Assembly: GCA_964574985.1 (NCBI GenBank)
Contig: CAZNPH010000018.1
Coordinates: 18,204-82,203, forward strand
Length of the DNA: 64,000 nucleotides
Direction: 5' to 3'
From: CAZNPH01 sp964574985
GTDB taxonomy: Bacteria > Bacteroidota > Bacteroidia > Bacteroidales > SM23-62
Program-made: the position numbers and the translations under genes
The notes under the pieces: model-generated
What the model saw: only the letters and a program-made list of their open reading frames with translations
Databases searched by the model: none
Told to the model about the DNA's origin: nothing
In this document: in pieces, positions 32,738 through 41,765 of the stretch
Layout: each line of letters starts with the position of its first letter
Numbering within the stretch: the first letter of the stretch is position 1

Positions 32738-33553
32738 TCATTCGTTGCGCCAGTTCCGGTAAGCGGGGTATTTCCATTTTTCAGGATCCTCATATTTGCT
32801 TTTGCTTGCCCATACGATCCCCCGCTTCATGATTTCCAGGGCTTCAGGCACTTCGAAGTCGACCGCTTTGTGCCCCAGGGAACTGTAAAAAACCCTGCCT
32901 TTTCCGTACATTTTTTTCCACACCACCGGCATAACGCATCCGTCGATCCAGTATGCATGTTCACCGTTGAAAGTGGTGGTGGCAAGCACTTTCACATTGG
33001 GATCCACGTGCATGTAATATTGCTCCGAATGCATATCGAAATCATCGAGTCCGCTCGTCACCGGATCTTCATGGTCCACAATGTTTACCCGGTAATCGAT
33101 CACCCCGCCGGGATGGGCCACCCACTGCCCCCCCACCATGAACTGATATTGCGTATTGTTCCGGAACGAATCTCCGAGTCCGCCATGCCACCCGGCCAGT
33201 CCGGCCCCTTCCCTAACGGTTTCCAGCAAACCATTTTGCTGATCCCTGGATATCTCACCCATGGTCCAGACCTGGATGATCAGGTCGGCGGACTTCATGA
33301 GGTTTTTGTCGAGATAGGCATCCAGTGTGTCGGATACGGTTACTTCGGCACCTTCCTCTCTAATCCAGGGCACCAGCAGATCGGTACACTTTTTGGGCTC
33401 ATGTCCCATCCATCCTCCCCAGACCATAAGGACTTTCTTATTTTTTAATTTTCCCCCGGCAGGAGATGGATGATTTGCCATGAGCAGGTCAGGAATAAAC
33501 ATTGCAGCAGATCCTGCTGCTGCCAAACGTGTTATGAATTTTTTGCGTTCCAT
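32738..33553 (-). CDS. ThuA-domain protein with Tat-type signal
   Basis: ATG 33553 (MERKKFITRLAAAGSAAMFI) starts a signal-bearing protein of 271 residues; the longer ORF start is upstream of any signal. The mature part is a ThuA-like class I glutaminase-type fold: KVLMVWGGWMGHEPKK, SADLIIQVWTMGEIS, GAGLAGWHGGLGDSF, GKGRVFYSSLGHKA. ThuA-like proteins are linked to trehalose and other sugar utilisation in Bacteroidetes and Planctomycetes; the chemistry is unsettled. It lies 17 bp after the FAD oxidoreductase gene on the same strand and is probably one operon with it. Confidence 0.8.
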   Translation of the reverse strand: MERKKFITRLAAAGSAAMFIPDLLMANHPSPAGGKLKNKKVLMVWGGWMGHEPKKCTDLLVPWIREEGAEVTVSDTLDAYLDKNLMKSADLIIQVWTMGEISRDQQNGLLETVREGAGLAGWHGGLGDSFRNNTQYQFMVGGQWVAHPGGVIDYRVNIVDHEDPVTSGLDDFDMHSEQYYMHVDPNVKVLATTTFNGEHAYWIDGCVMPVVWKKMYGKGRVFYSSLGHKAVDFEVPEALEIMKRGIVWASKSKYEDPEKWKYPAYRNWRNE

Positions 33554-33570
33554 AATTTGGGATTTTGTTA

Positions 33571-34932
33571 TCAGACGATAAATGAGCCCTGTTTTCTCAG
33601 CTGTTCGCGGAGAATATCCGCGCGCAGCTCTCCGGGTTTGATCCGGTTCCGGATGCACAAACCAGTTGCAGTGCCTGCGGCATCTCCCAGGCACCAGACC
33701 ACGGGCATTATCCTCAGGGAAGAGTGCGCTTCATGGGTGGCGGAAATGCAGCGGCTGGCCACAAGCAGGTTGTTTACTTTTCCGGGGAGCAGGCAACGGT
33801 AGGGTATGGTATAATATGTCCCGGGTTCCAGCCGTTTATGAACGGTCCCGGTCCCGGTGGGATTGTGGATATCAATGTTGTATGAGGAGCAGGCAATGCT
33901 GTCCGTGAATTTCCTGGCTGAAAGGACATCGTCCGCAGTCAAAATGTATTTCCCAAGGATCCTTCTGGATTCCCTCACCCCTGTCTGGGGTGCCATTTTC
34001 ATAAGATAGGCGTCTTCGAATCCCCGGATGTGTTTTTTTAAAAAAGCAACCATCCGGGCGGTCTGTTTCCTGGCTTCGATCTCGGCTTCGGTCATGGACC
34101 ATCCGTCAAGGGGGGTTTTGCCGATGATCCGTGTTGTATTGAAATGGATAACGTCCGGATGAACAGAACGGAAACTCAACACGTTTTCCCTCGGATTTTC
34201 AATTTCTCCCCGTTCTTTTGCCTGGTCATAAAGCCGGTTGATCTCCCTGGCCGGAGGGATATCACTTGTTTTCACGTTGGCCATGCGGAAGTTCAGGGTC
34301 ATCGGCTGGCATGCATTGTCTTCCTGCCGTCCGATCTCGAAGGGTGCACCACTCCAGGCAGCAATGTCCCCGTCACCGGTTGAATCAATGAACAGATCGG
34401 CACTCAGGTCTTCCACGCCTCCTTTGTGAAAAATCCGCAATGCCCTGATGGTGCCGTTTTCTTTAAGTACGCCGGTCACATCCGCATGCAAAAGCATGTC
34501 GGCGCCTGCATCCAGCACCATTTTTTCCAGCACCCATTTCATGGGCTCGGCATCGAAATGGATCCGGTCGGGCAGAATGGCTCCTTCTTTTTCAAGGGAG
34601 TTCAGAAGCCCGGTGAATGTGCCCCGGGAAAGGACGGTCTCCCCGGCATGATAGGGCATAAAAGGCTCAACGAGTCCGGCCGTGGCCATCCCCCCCAGAA
34701 ATCCGTATCTTTCAATAAGCAGCACCCGGGCCCCGTTCCTTGCGGCCGTAATGGCTGCCGGTATACCACCCGGACCGCCGCCGGAAACAATAACATCCCA
34801 GTGTTTCATTTGTTTTTTGCCGGACAATTCTTTTTCGCCGCTTTCCGAACAACCGAATCCCCGGATCCCTGAAAAAGTCAGGCCTGAAAGGGTCAGTGTT
34901 TTTACAAATGATCTTCTGGTCTGTGGTTCCAT
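33571..34932 (-). CDS. FAD-dependent oxidoreductase with Tat-like signal
   Basis: The 453-residue protein starts with a Tat-like leader (MEPQTRRSFVKTLTLSGLTF) including a lipoprotein-like GC. An FAD Rossmann motif follows (DVIVSGGGPGGIPAAITAAR), then RYGFLGGMATAGLVEPF, DLFIDSTGDGDIAAWSGAPF and a C-terminal flavin contact (VWCLGDAAGTATGLCI). This is the FAD-dependent oxidoreductase family common in polysaccharide-degrading Bacteroidetes and Planctomycetes; the substrate is unknown, perhaps a sugar or uronic acid. It is the first gene of the operon with ThuA. Confidence 0.8.
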   Translation of the reverse strand: MEPQTRRSFVKTLTLSGLTFSGIRGFGCSESGEKELSGKKQMKHWDVIVSGGGPGGIPAAITAARNGARVLLIERYGFLGGMATAGLVEPFMPYHAGETVLSRGTFTGLLNSLEKEGAILPDRIHFDAEPMKWVLEKMVLDAGADMLLHADVTGVLKENGTIRALRIFHKGGVEDLSADLFIDSTGDGDIAAWSGAPFEIGRQEDNACQPMTLNFRMANVKTSDIPPAREINRLYDQAKERGEIENPRENVLSFRSVHPDVIHFNTTRIIGKTPLDGWSMTEAEIEARKQTARMVAFLKKHIRGFEDAYLMKMAPQTGVRESRRILGKYILTADDVLSARKFTDSIACSSYNIDIHNPTGTGTVHKRLEPGTYYTIPYRCLLPGKVNNLLVASRCISATHEAHSSLRIMPVVWCLGDAAGTATGLCIRNRIKPGELRADILREQLRKQGSFIV

Positions 34933-34947
34933 GATAATGAATTTGGG

Positions 34948-35316
34948 TTACATCTTGCTGTCGAAATTGTCCCGGTCGTAATCCTCCTCGTCGAAATCAT
35001 CCTCATCGATCATGTCATCCGGGATATCTTCAATGGAAAAGTTGTCCCTCAGATTGCCTTTTTCATCATAATCTTCGTCTTCTTCAATGATCTTCTCCGC
35101 TTCGTTGGGGGTCATCCGGATCAGGTAGTAGTATCCTTTGGTTTCAAAGGGGAGGGCAGATATGATTCTGCCTTCCGAATTGGTATAGGTGATCAGATTA
35201 TCCACAAAACCATGGGGATATTCTATTTTGATCATTGCCACGGTGTCATAGTCAAGTTTTTCGTAGTCTTTAACGATTCTCTTCTTTTCCACTGCTTGAT
35301 TCGGTTGAGTATTCAA
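34948..35316 (-). CDS. Small acidic protein of unknown function
   Basis: The 122-residue protein has a mixed N-terminal half (VKDYEKLDYDTVAMIKIEYP) and a strongly acidic tail from about residue 80 (IEEDEDYDEKGNLRDNFSIE, then DIPDDMIDEDDFDEEDYD). I do not recognise a named family with certainty. No signal or membrane segment. It lies 15 bp upstream of the FAD oxidoreductase gene and could be transcribed with it, or alone from the spacer before OtsAB. Confidence 0.55.
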   Translation of the reverse strand: MNTQPNQAVEKKRIVKDYEKLDYDTVAMIKIEYPHGFVDNLITYTNSEGRIISALPFETKGYYYLIRMTPNEAEKIIEEDEDYDEKGNLRDNFSIEDIPDDMIDEDDFDEEDYDRDNFDSKM

Positions 35317-35391
35317 TCAGCAATTATATTAAATTTTTTTTCAGCGGAAAACAGAAGCGGACTTTTTTTTCTTTTGTTTTGTTTTTTGGTT

Positions 35392-37599
35392 TCATGATCG
35401 GATCATATCCCGGATCAAAGAGCGCACATCCTTGTATGATTCAAGCTGGAAGCCGGCCAGACTCGGTTCCCAGCCCACCCTGATCGAATAAGCATGTTCC
35501 GGGAGGGTTTCAAACAGATTCTCATCGGTCCAGTCATCACCGATACCCAGAATGAAATCCCATGAATCCTTTTCCAGTTGTTCAAGGGCGATCCTTCCCT
35601 TGTGTATATTGAAAGGCCTGATCTCAAGGACTTTGTATCCTTCCAGGATCTGAAGGTTATAGGATGAGGCCAGGTCCCGCAGTTCGTCTTTCAGTTCACG
35701 CACCCTCAGTGTCCCGAAATCGGGATCGGTCCTGGAATAATCCCAGGACAACATATAATCTTTTTCATGTACTTTTGAACCCGGTGTGCGGTCGGTATAG
35801 TTCTGAAGCAGAGTCCGCACCTGTCCCTTCCATTCGTTGGTCAGGGTATCGGTCATTTTCCATTTGCCGTTTTCCTTCATCCAGATGCCATAATCGGCAA
35901 GGAGTGCAACCCCGTATTCGCCGAAATACCTGTCCAGGAAATTCCTGTCCCTCCCGCTGTAAATGATCAGTTTGTTTTTCGGGTCGGCGGACAGACTCCT
36001 GACCATATCCATCACTGTCTGGTCGGGTTTGTCACCTACCTTCATCTTTCTCAGAGGCATCAGTGTCCCGTCATAGTTGAGAAAAATGAGGCGTTTTTTG
36101 CTTTTCCGGAAATCCTCCAGTATCTTTTTCTTGCTTTCGGGGCGGAGTCTTTTGGCCATGACTTTTTCCTGCACCTCTGTCATGCCGATCAGACTCTCCA
36201 TGAAATCTTTTGCCCATTTTTCCACATTATACCGTTTGATCCTTTCCTGCATCAGTTTGATCCTTTCGCGCTGTTCTTTTACAGGCATTTTCATGGCTTG
36301 CCTGATCGCTTCTGCCATGTTTTTGATGTTGTTCGGATTGACAATGATGGACTCCCCCAGTTCCCTTACCGATCCCGCCATTTCGCTCAGGATCAGAACG
36401 CCTTTGTTCCCGGTTTTGGATGCAATGTATTCCTTGGCAATGAGGTTCATGCCGTCCCGGGCAGGGGTAACCAGCGCGATATCGGCTGCATTGTACAGCT
36501 CGATCAGTCTTTCCACGGGAAGTGATCTGTAAAGGTACCAGATGGGAACCCAGCGGATGGTTCCGTATTTGCCGTTGATATAACCGACCATCTGATCAAC
36601 TTCCTCCTTGAGCATTTGGTAATGTTCCACGTTGGTCCGCGAGGGCACGGCGACCATGATCATGATGACTTTTTCACGGAAAGCAGGATTTTTTTCCAGG
36701 AAATGCTCAAAAGCCTTCAGCCGGTTGGGTATGCCCTTGGAATAATCCAGCCGGTCAATGGAAATAATGATCTTGCGATCCTCTCCGGTTGAGAAATAAT
36801 TCTCGATTTCCCGCTGGAGTTTTGATTTCTTGTTGGCCGGGAGATTCCTTCTTCTCAGGGCTTCTCCATGGAACTTTTCATAATTGATACCCATGGGGAA
36901 AGCATCGATTTTCACCTTTCTTTTGGACAGGTTGATCTGGTTGAATGTGGACTGGTGTCCGAGAAGCCTCCGGCTGCTGCTGATAAAGTGCCGCTGGTAA
37001 TCATAGGTATGGAATCCCAGCAGGTCCGATCCCAGCATCCCTTCCAGTATCTCTCTCCGCCAGGGGATCAGCCGGAATATTTCATAAGAGGGGAAAGGGA
37101 TGTGAAGGAAAAAACCGATGGTAACACCGGGATGTGCCTCACGGATCATTTTGGGCAGCAGCAGAAGATGGTAGTCATGTATCCAGATGATGTCATCCGG
37201 CCGTGCCTGTTCCGAGATGACTTTTGCGAACAGCTTGTTTACATGAATGTATGCTTTCCAGAGATCTTCACGGTATACCACATAATGTGTAAAGTAATGG
37301 AACAAGGGCCAGATGGTCTTGTTGGAGAACCCCGAATAGTACTGGTTGATGTCCTGCTGGGAAAGAAAAACGGGAAGACAGTTTTCCTGTTCCATTCTTT
37401 CTGTGATCTCGGTTTTTTCCTTCCGGTTGATCCGGTTCTGTACGATCCCGGGCCAGCCGATCCACAGACTGTCATAGGTTTTGTATATTGATTTCATCCC
37501 CGTTGCGAGTCCGCCTACACTGGGGGTTATGGCTATTTTCCCTCTCTGTTTGGACAAACTGAATGGCAGTCTGTTTGAAACGATGATGAGCCTTCTCAT
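35392..37599 (-). CDS. otsAB: Bifunctional trehalose-6-phosphate synthase/phosphatase (OtsA-OtsB fusion)
   Basis: The 735-residue fusion has a GT20 OtsA domain (1-470, RLIIVSNRLPFSLSKQRGKI, GLATGMKSIY, SIDRLDYSKGIPNRLKAFE, LVTPARDGMNLIAKEYIASK) and an OtsB HAD-phosphatase domain (about 495-735, LIIYSGRDRNFLDRYFG, GIGDDWTDENLFETLP). OtsA makes trehalose-6-phosphate from UDP- or GDP-glucose and glucose-6-phosphate. The OtsB nucleophile motif normally reads DYDGT; here it reads NYDGT, with Asn508 (codon 36076-36078) replacing the phosphorylated aspartate, so phosphatase activity is doubtful. It diverges from the GH15 gene, a common Bacteroidetes pairing for osmolyte or storage-sugar metabolism. 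Confidence 0.9.
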   Translation of the reverse strand: MRRLIIVSNRLPFSLSKQRGKIAITPSVGGLATGMKSIYKTYDSLWIGWPGIVQNRINRKEKTEITERMEQENCLPVFLSQQDINQYYSGFSNKTIWPLFHYFTHYVVYREDLWKAYIHVNKLFAKVISEQARPDDIIWIHDYHLLLLPKMIREAHPGVTIGFFLHIPFPSYEIFRLIPWRREILEGMLGSDLLGFHTYDYQRHFISSSRRLLGHQSTFNQINLSKRKVKIDAFPMGINYEKFHGEALRRRNLPANKKSKLQREIENYFSTGEDRKIIISIDRLDYSKGIPNRLKAFEHFLEKNPAFREKVIMIMVAVPSRTNVEHYQMLKEEVDQMVGYINGKYGTIRWVPIWYLYRSLPVERLIELYNAADIALVTPARDGMNLIAKEYIASKTGNKGVLILSEMAGSVRELGESIIVNPNNIKNMAEAIRQAMKMPVKEQRERIKLMQERIKRYNVEKWAKDFMESLIGMTEVQEKVMAKRLRPESKKKILEDFRKSKKRLIFLNYDGTLMPLRKMKVGDKPDQTVMDMVRSLSADPKNKLIIYSGRDRNFLDRYFGEYGVALLADYGIWMKENGKWKMTDTLTNEWKGQVRTLLQNYTDRTPGSKVHEKDYMLSWDYSRTDPDFGTLRVRELKDELRDLASSYNLQILEGYKVLEIRPFNIHKGRIALEQLEKDSWDFILGIGDDWTDENLFETLPEHAYSIRVGWEPSLAGFQLESYKDVRSLIRDMIRS

Positions 37600-37725
37600 A
37601 TCGAAATCCTTGTTTTACTGGGTTTTTAATCTGATATTGTGTATTTTTCAAGTTAGCAATTTTATCAATACGGTAAAGGATAAATGATAAGAAAGTGATT
37701 ATTGAAAGACTATATCTTTTCCGGA

Positions 37726-39534
37726 ATGGATCGCACGCTCAACAATCTTGATTACGGTGTCATAGGCAATTGCCGGTCTGCCGCCCTGGTTTCAAGGCTG
37801 GGCGACATTGAATGGTGTTGCCTCCCCACGTTCAATTCATCTTCAGTTTTTGCCAGGATCCTCGACCGGGATATCGGGGGTGAATTCGGCATACGGCCTG
37901 AAGGGGCATACGAGGTTACCCAGAAATACATCGATATGACCAACATCCTTCTGACCCGGTTTGAATGGAAAGAAAATATCTTTGAGATCATCGATTTCAT
38001 GCCCATCTACCGGACCGAAAAAGGGGGATATTACAATCCTCCGGAGATCATCCGGTTTTTTCGTTGCATCAGGGGGAAACCGGCTTTCAGGATCGTATAT
38101 GACCCAAGGTTGAACTATGCGGAATACAAGGTAGAGACCCGGCTTCACAAGGATTATATCAAGAGCCATTCCCTGGACGGTCCGTACGAATCGGTGTACC
38201 TCTACACGGATTTTAACAAGCATGATGTTGCAGAGGGCAGGATCATAGAAATGGATTCCGACGGGTACTTCCTGTTGAGTTATAACCAGAAGCTTGTGCG
38301 CCTGGATGCGGACAAGATCAACCTTGAGTATCAACGGACCAAAGTATACTGGCTGAACTGGATCGACCGGACCATTCAGTACAGACAGTACAATGAACAT
38401 ATCATGAGGAGTGCACTGGTTCTGAAACTGCTTACCTATCAGAAAACCGGTTCCATCCTGGCTGCCATAACCACCAGTCTGCCCGAAACACTCAATGACA
38501 TCCGGAACTGGGATTACCGGTTCTGCTGGGTCAGGGATTCTTCCATGATCATCAAGACCCTGATCACGCTTGGCCATAATAATTCGGCAAGGAATTTTCT
38601 GAATTTCATGGTAGACCTGGTGCCCCATAAGGATGAAAAGATCCAGATCATGTACGGGATTGACGGGGACAAACAACTGGATGAACAGGTGCTTGTACAT
38701 CTTGCCGGATATGAGGATTCCGCACCCGTGCGCATCGGGAACGATGCCTACCGGCAGAAACAGAATGATATTTACGGTGTCCTGATGGATGTCATTTATA
38801 TGAACTTCAAACTGTACCTGCGGACACTTGACAACGTGGAAGACCTGTGGACGCTGGTCAGGGGGGTGGTGAGAACCGTTCAGGGCAACTGGCGGAATCC
38901 GGACCGCGGAATATGGGAGATCCGGAGCGACAACCAGCATTTTGTTTTTTCCAAGGTCCTTTGCTGGGTTGCATTCGACCGTGGTGTGAAGATCGCCGAA
39001 ATGCTGAGGCGGGAACCTTATATCAGGGAATGGTCGGAGAGCCGGGAAGAAATCAGGAAGGACATTCTGGAAAATGGCTGGAATGATTTAGCCGGAGCTT
39101 TTACGCAAACCTATGCAAATACGGACATGGATGCCGCCAACCTGCTCATGGAACCCTTCGGTTTCATTGAACCGAAGGATCCCAAATATGTTTCAACAGT
39201 AAAGGCCATCAGGAAAGAATTGTGTTTTAACGGACTCATGTACAGGTATCGCAACGCCGATGATTTCGGAAGACCCACTTCCTCCTTTACCATTTGCTCT
39301 TTCTGGATGATCAAGGCACTGTACAGGATCGGACTGGAGGAGGATGCCCGGAAAATGTTCGAACAAATCCTGGGGTACAGCAATCACCTTGGACTTTTCA
39401 GTGAGGACATAGATTTCGGGAGCAAAAGATTGCTGGGGAATTTCCCCCAGGGTTATTCCCACCTGGCTTTGATCGAAGCCGCCATTCTCCTCTCCGGGCA
39501 GGAAGGGGACGGATTGAGGTTCTGGATGCCCTGA
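37726..39534 (+). CDS. GH15 glucoamylase/trehalase-like glycoside hydrolase
   Basis: Start at ATG 37726 (MDRTLNNLDYGVIGNCRSAA); the TTG at 37702 lies upstream without support. The 602-residue cytoplasmic protein matches bacterial GH15 proteins: N-terminal beta-sandwich (SALVSRLGDIEWCC-type start), catalytic barrel with NWDYRFCWVRDSSMIIKTL, GNWRNPDRGIWEIRS and the end motif GNFPQGYSHLALIEAA. Members hydrolyse glucans or trehalose. Divergent from otsAB, so trehalose or a related glucoside is the likely substrate (inference). PncB starts 38 bp after the stop. Confidence 0.85.
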   Translation: MDRTLNNLDYGVIGNCRSAALVSRLGDIEWCCLPTFNSSSVFARILDRDIGGEFGIRPEGAYEVTQKYIDMTNILLTRFEWKENIFEIIDFMPIYRTEKGGYYNPPEIIRFFRCIRGKPAFRIVYDPRLNYAEYKVETRLHKDYIKSHSLDGPYESVYLYTDFNKHDVAEGRIIEMDSDGYFLLSYNQKLVRLDADKINLEYQRTKVYWLNWIDRTIQYRQYNEHIMRSALVLKLLTYQKTGSILAAITTSLPETLNDIRNWDYRFCWVRDSSMIIKTLITLGHNNSARNFLNFMVDLVPHKDEKIQIMYGIDGDKQLDEQVLVHLAGYEDSAPVRIGNDAYRQKQNDIYGVLMDVIYMNFKLYLRTLDNVEDLWTLVRGVVRTVQGNWRNPDRGIWEIRSDNQHFVFSKVLCWVAFDRGVKIAEMLRREPYIREWSESREEIRKDILENGWNDLAGAFTQTYANTDMDAANLLMEPFGFIEPKDPKYVSTVKAIRKELCFNGLMYRYRNADDFGRPTSSFTICSFWMIKALYRIGLEEDARKMFEQILGYSNHLGLFSEDIDFGSKRLLGNFPQGYSHLALIEAAILLSGQEGDGLRFWMP

Positions 39535-39572
39535 ACGGTTTGTATAATCAGTCAATAAATAAAGATCGGGTT

Positions 39573-40988
39573 ATGAGGATATTCAACGGAAAAAGCGGTT
39601 TGTATACCGACATGTACGAGATTTCCATGGCGCAGGGGTATTTCTATACGGGAAAGGCAAAGGAAACAGCGGTATTTGATTATTTTTTCAGGAGCAATCC
39701 CTTTGACGGGGGTTATGTGGTGTTTGCCGGACTCGGTGATTTGCTGGAAGTCCTTTCCGGGTTCCGGTTTGACCGGGAGGCACTGGAATATCTGAAAGAA
39801 CAGGGATTCCGGAAAGAATTCCTGGATCATCTCTCGGATTTCAGGTTCAGGGGCGATGTATACAGTGTCCGGGAGGGCGAACTGGTATTTCCCGATCAGC
39901 CGGTCCTGATGGTAAAGGGCAACATCATTGAAACCCAGCTGGCGGAAACCCTGGTGCTGAACTATCTGAATTTTCAGTCCCTGATCGCCACCAAGGCTTC
40001 CAGGATGCGCCAGGTGGCCGGGGAAAAATTGTTGCTGGATTTCGGTTTGCGCAGGGCACAGGGGCTGGGTGGGTACCATGCCAGCAAAGCCGCTGTGATC
40101 GGAGGATTTGACAGTACATCCAATGTGTTGAGCGGACTCCGGTTCGGTGTGAACATCAGCGGTACCCAGGCCCATTCATGGGTGCAGAGTTTTGAAGATG
40201 AACTCGAAGCCTTCAGAAAATTCACGGAAGTTTCCCCGGAATTATCCGTATTGCTGGTGGATACTTATGACACCTTGAAGAGCGGGATACCCAATGCCAT
40301 AAAGGTGGGCCTGGAAATGAAAAAGAAGGGCCTTGAGATGAAAGGCATTCGCCTGGACAGCGGAGACCTGGCATACTTCAGCAAGAAGGCCAGGGCGATG
40401 CTGGATGAGGCCGGACTCAAATATGTGAAGATATTTGCCTCCAACCAGCTTGACGAACGTGTTATCCGCAGCCTGGAACTCCAGAAAGCCCCCATCGACG
40501 GTTTCGGGGTGGGGACAAAACTGATCACAGGCAAGGATTCCGCCGCCCTGGACGGAGTATACAAACTGGCCATGCACGGCAACCATCCCAGTTTGAAAAT
40601 CTCCGAGAATATTGAGAAACTGACTTTGCCCGGAGAGAAAAAGATCCTCCGGCTGGCAGATGACCATGGATATTTCATGGCGGATGCCATATGCCTGCAT
40701 GATGAGGATCATGTGGAAAAGATCATTCACCGCATACACCATGATAAGCAGATGACTTTATCCGGACTGAACAAGGAAGCCATCCAGCAGAAGGTGATGG
40801 AACAGGGGGAGATTACCGGGAAGCTTTTCTCTGCCAGGGAATCAGCTGCCTATAAAAAAGAAAGGCTTTCCCTGCTGCCTGAGGAACATCTGCGGTTTGA
40901 ATCTCCCCATGTATACAAAGTGGGTGTGTCGGAAAAATTATTAAAACTTCAGAAGCGGATCGTTGGAGAAATCAAAGAAAAATTCTAA
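39573..40988 (+). CDS. pncB: Nicotinate phosphoribosyltransferase
   Basis: ATG 39573 (MRIFNGKSGLYTDMYEISMA) is the family start; the upstream in-frame start adds unrelated residues. The 471-residue protein has the NAPRTase signature: TDMYEISMAQGYFY, GGYHASKAAVIGGFDSTSNV, GIRLDSGDLAYFSKKA and FGVGTKLITG. It makes nicotinate mononucleotide from nicotinate and PRPP in NAD salvage. It is followed within 10 bp by a short remnant of PncA, the nicotinamidase that normally supplies its substrate, so the salvage pair has been broken here. Confidence 0.93.
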   Translation: MRIFNGKSGLYTDMYEISMAQGYFYTGKAKETAVFDYFFRSNPFDGGYVVFAGLGDLLEVLSGFRFDREALEYLKEQGFRKEFLDHLSDFRFRGDVYSVREGELVFPDQPVLMVKGNIIETQLAETLVLNYLNFQSLIATKASRMRQVAGEKLLLDFGLRRAQGLGGYHASKAAVIGGFDSTSNVLSGLRFGVNISGTQAHSWVQSFEDELEAFRKFTEVSPELSVLLVDTYDTLKSGIPNAIKVGLEMKKKGLEMKGIRLDSGDLAYFSKKARAMLDEAGLKYVKIFASNQLDERVIRSLELQKAPIDGFGVGTKLITGKDSAALDGVYKLAMHGNHPSLKISENIEKLTLPGEKKILRLADDHGYFMADAICLHDEDHVEKIIHRIHHDKQMTLSGLNKEAIQQKVMEQGEITGKLFSARESAAYKKERLSLLPEEHLRFESPHVYKVGVSEKLLKLQKRIVGEIKEKF

Positions 40989-40994
40989 AATCGC

Positions 40995-41062
40995 ATGGAA
41001 TTATTAGAATACTGATCATTCTGGACCTGCAGAATGATTTTTGTCCGGGAGGTGCCATGCCG
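40995..41062 (+). pseudogene. PncA (nicotinamidase) N-terminal remnant
   Basis: Directly after pncB the frame reads RILIILDLQNDFCPGGAMPA, the N-terminal strand of nicotinamidases with the catalytic Asp (DLQNDF). Then the sequence runs straight into the RpiA reading frame. A start-like ATG at 40995 is in a different frame that closes quickly. About 190 codons of PncA are gone, so only the beginning is left, fused to RpiA. Confidence 0.75.
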
Positions 41063-41764
41063 GCTTCCCGGGAATGGAAAAGAAAAAAACAAGCATTGAA
41101 TCCGAAGAAAATCGCCGCTGAAGATGCCACCCGGTTCATTGAGGAGGGAATGATCCTCGGGCTGGGCTCGGGCACCACCATGCTTTTTGCCATCCGGAAA
41201 GTAGGGGAGCTGGTTCGCCGGGGATTAAAAATTACGGCCGTGCCCACATCCAATTCCACGGCCGGACTCATACGGTCTCTGGGAATACCCGGTGCGGATA
41301 TCGATGACGTTCCCGCCATTGATCTGACCATTGACGGTGCCGATGAGATAGACGGAAAAGGCAACGGGATCAAAGGCGGCCGGGGAGCCCTGTTGTATGA
41401 AAAGATCGTGGCTGCAAATTCGAAGAGGAATATATGGGTGGTTGAAGGATACAAGCTGGTTGAGCGTTTGGGGAAATTCCCCCTGCCTGTGGAGGTGGTT
41501 CCTTTTGGCCATAAAAAAACATGGGCTATTCTCAGGGAAAAAGGTTATGAACCCGTATTGAGGCAGGAAAAAGGAAAGATATTCATTACCGATTCAGGAC
41601 ATTACATTCTGGACCTGCACCTGGGAACCATTGCCGAACCCGGACGGCTCAGCCAGGAGCTGAAGATGATACCCGGGGTCATTGAACATGGTTTGTTCCT
41701 GAATACCCCGGATAAAGCCGTTGTCGGAAACGGTTCGGGTGTGCGGGTGATCGATTTCAAATGA
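41057..41764 (+). CDS. rpiA: Ribose-5-phosphate isomerase A
   Basis: RpiA motifs are present and complete: GLGSGTTMLFAIRKVGEL, TSNSTAGLI, DGADEIDGKGNGIKGGRG, YEKIVAAN and the C-terminal core LHLGTIAEPGRL. It interconverts ribose-5-phosphate and ribulose-5-phosphate. The start is unclear: the frame from ATG 41057 begins in the PncA remnant. An ATG at 41074 would read MEKKK and continue into ALNPKKIAAEDA only if the A7 run at 41083-41089 had one base fewer. Either the true start is altered, or the homopolymer is a sequencing error or slippage point. Confidence 0.85.
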   Translation: MPASREWKRKKQALNPKKIAAEDATRFIEEGMILGLGSGTTMLFAIRKVGELVRRGLKITAVPTSNSTAGLIRSLGIPGADIDDVPAIDLTIDGADEIDGKGNGIKGGRGALLYEKIVAANSKRNIWVVEGYKLVERLGKFPLPVEVVPFGHKKTWAILREKGYEPVLRQEKGKIFITDSGHYILDLHLGTIAEPGRLSQELKMIPGVIEHGLFLNTPDKAVVGNGSGVRVIDFK

Positions 41765-41765
41765 T

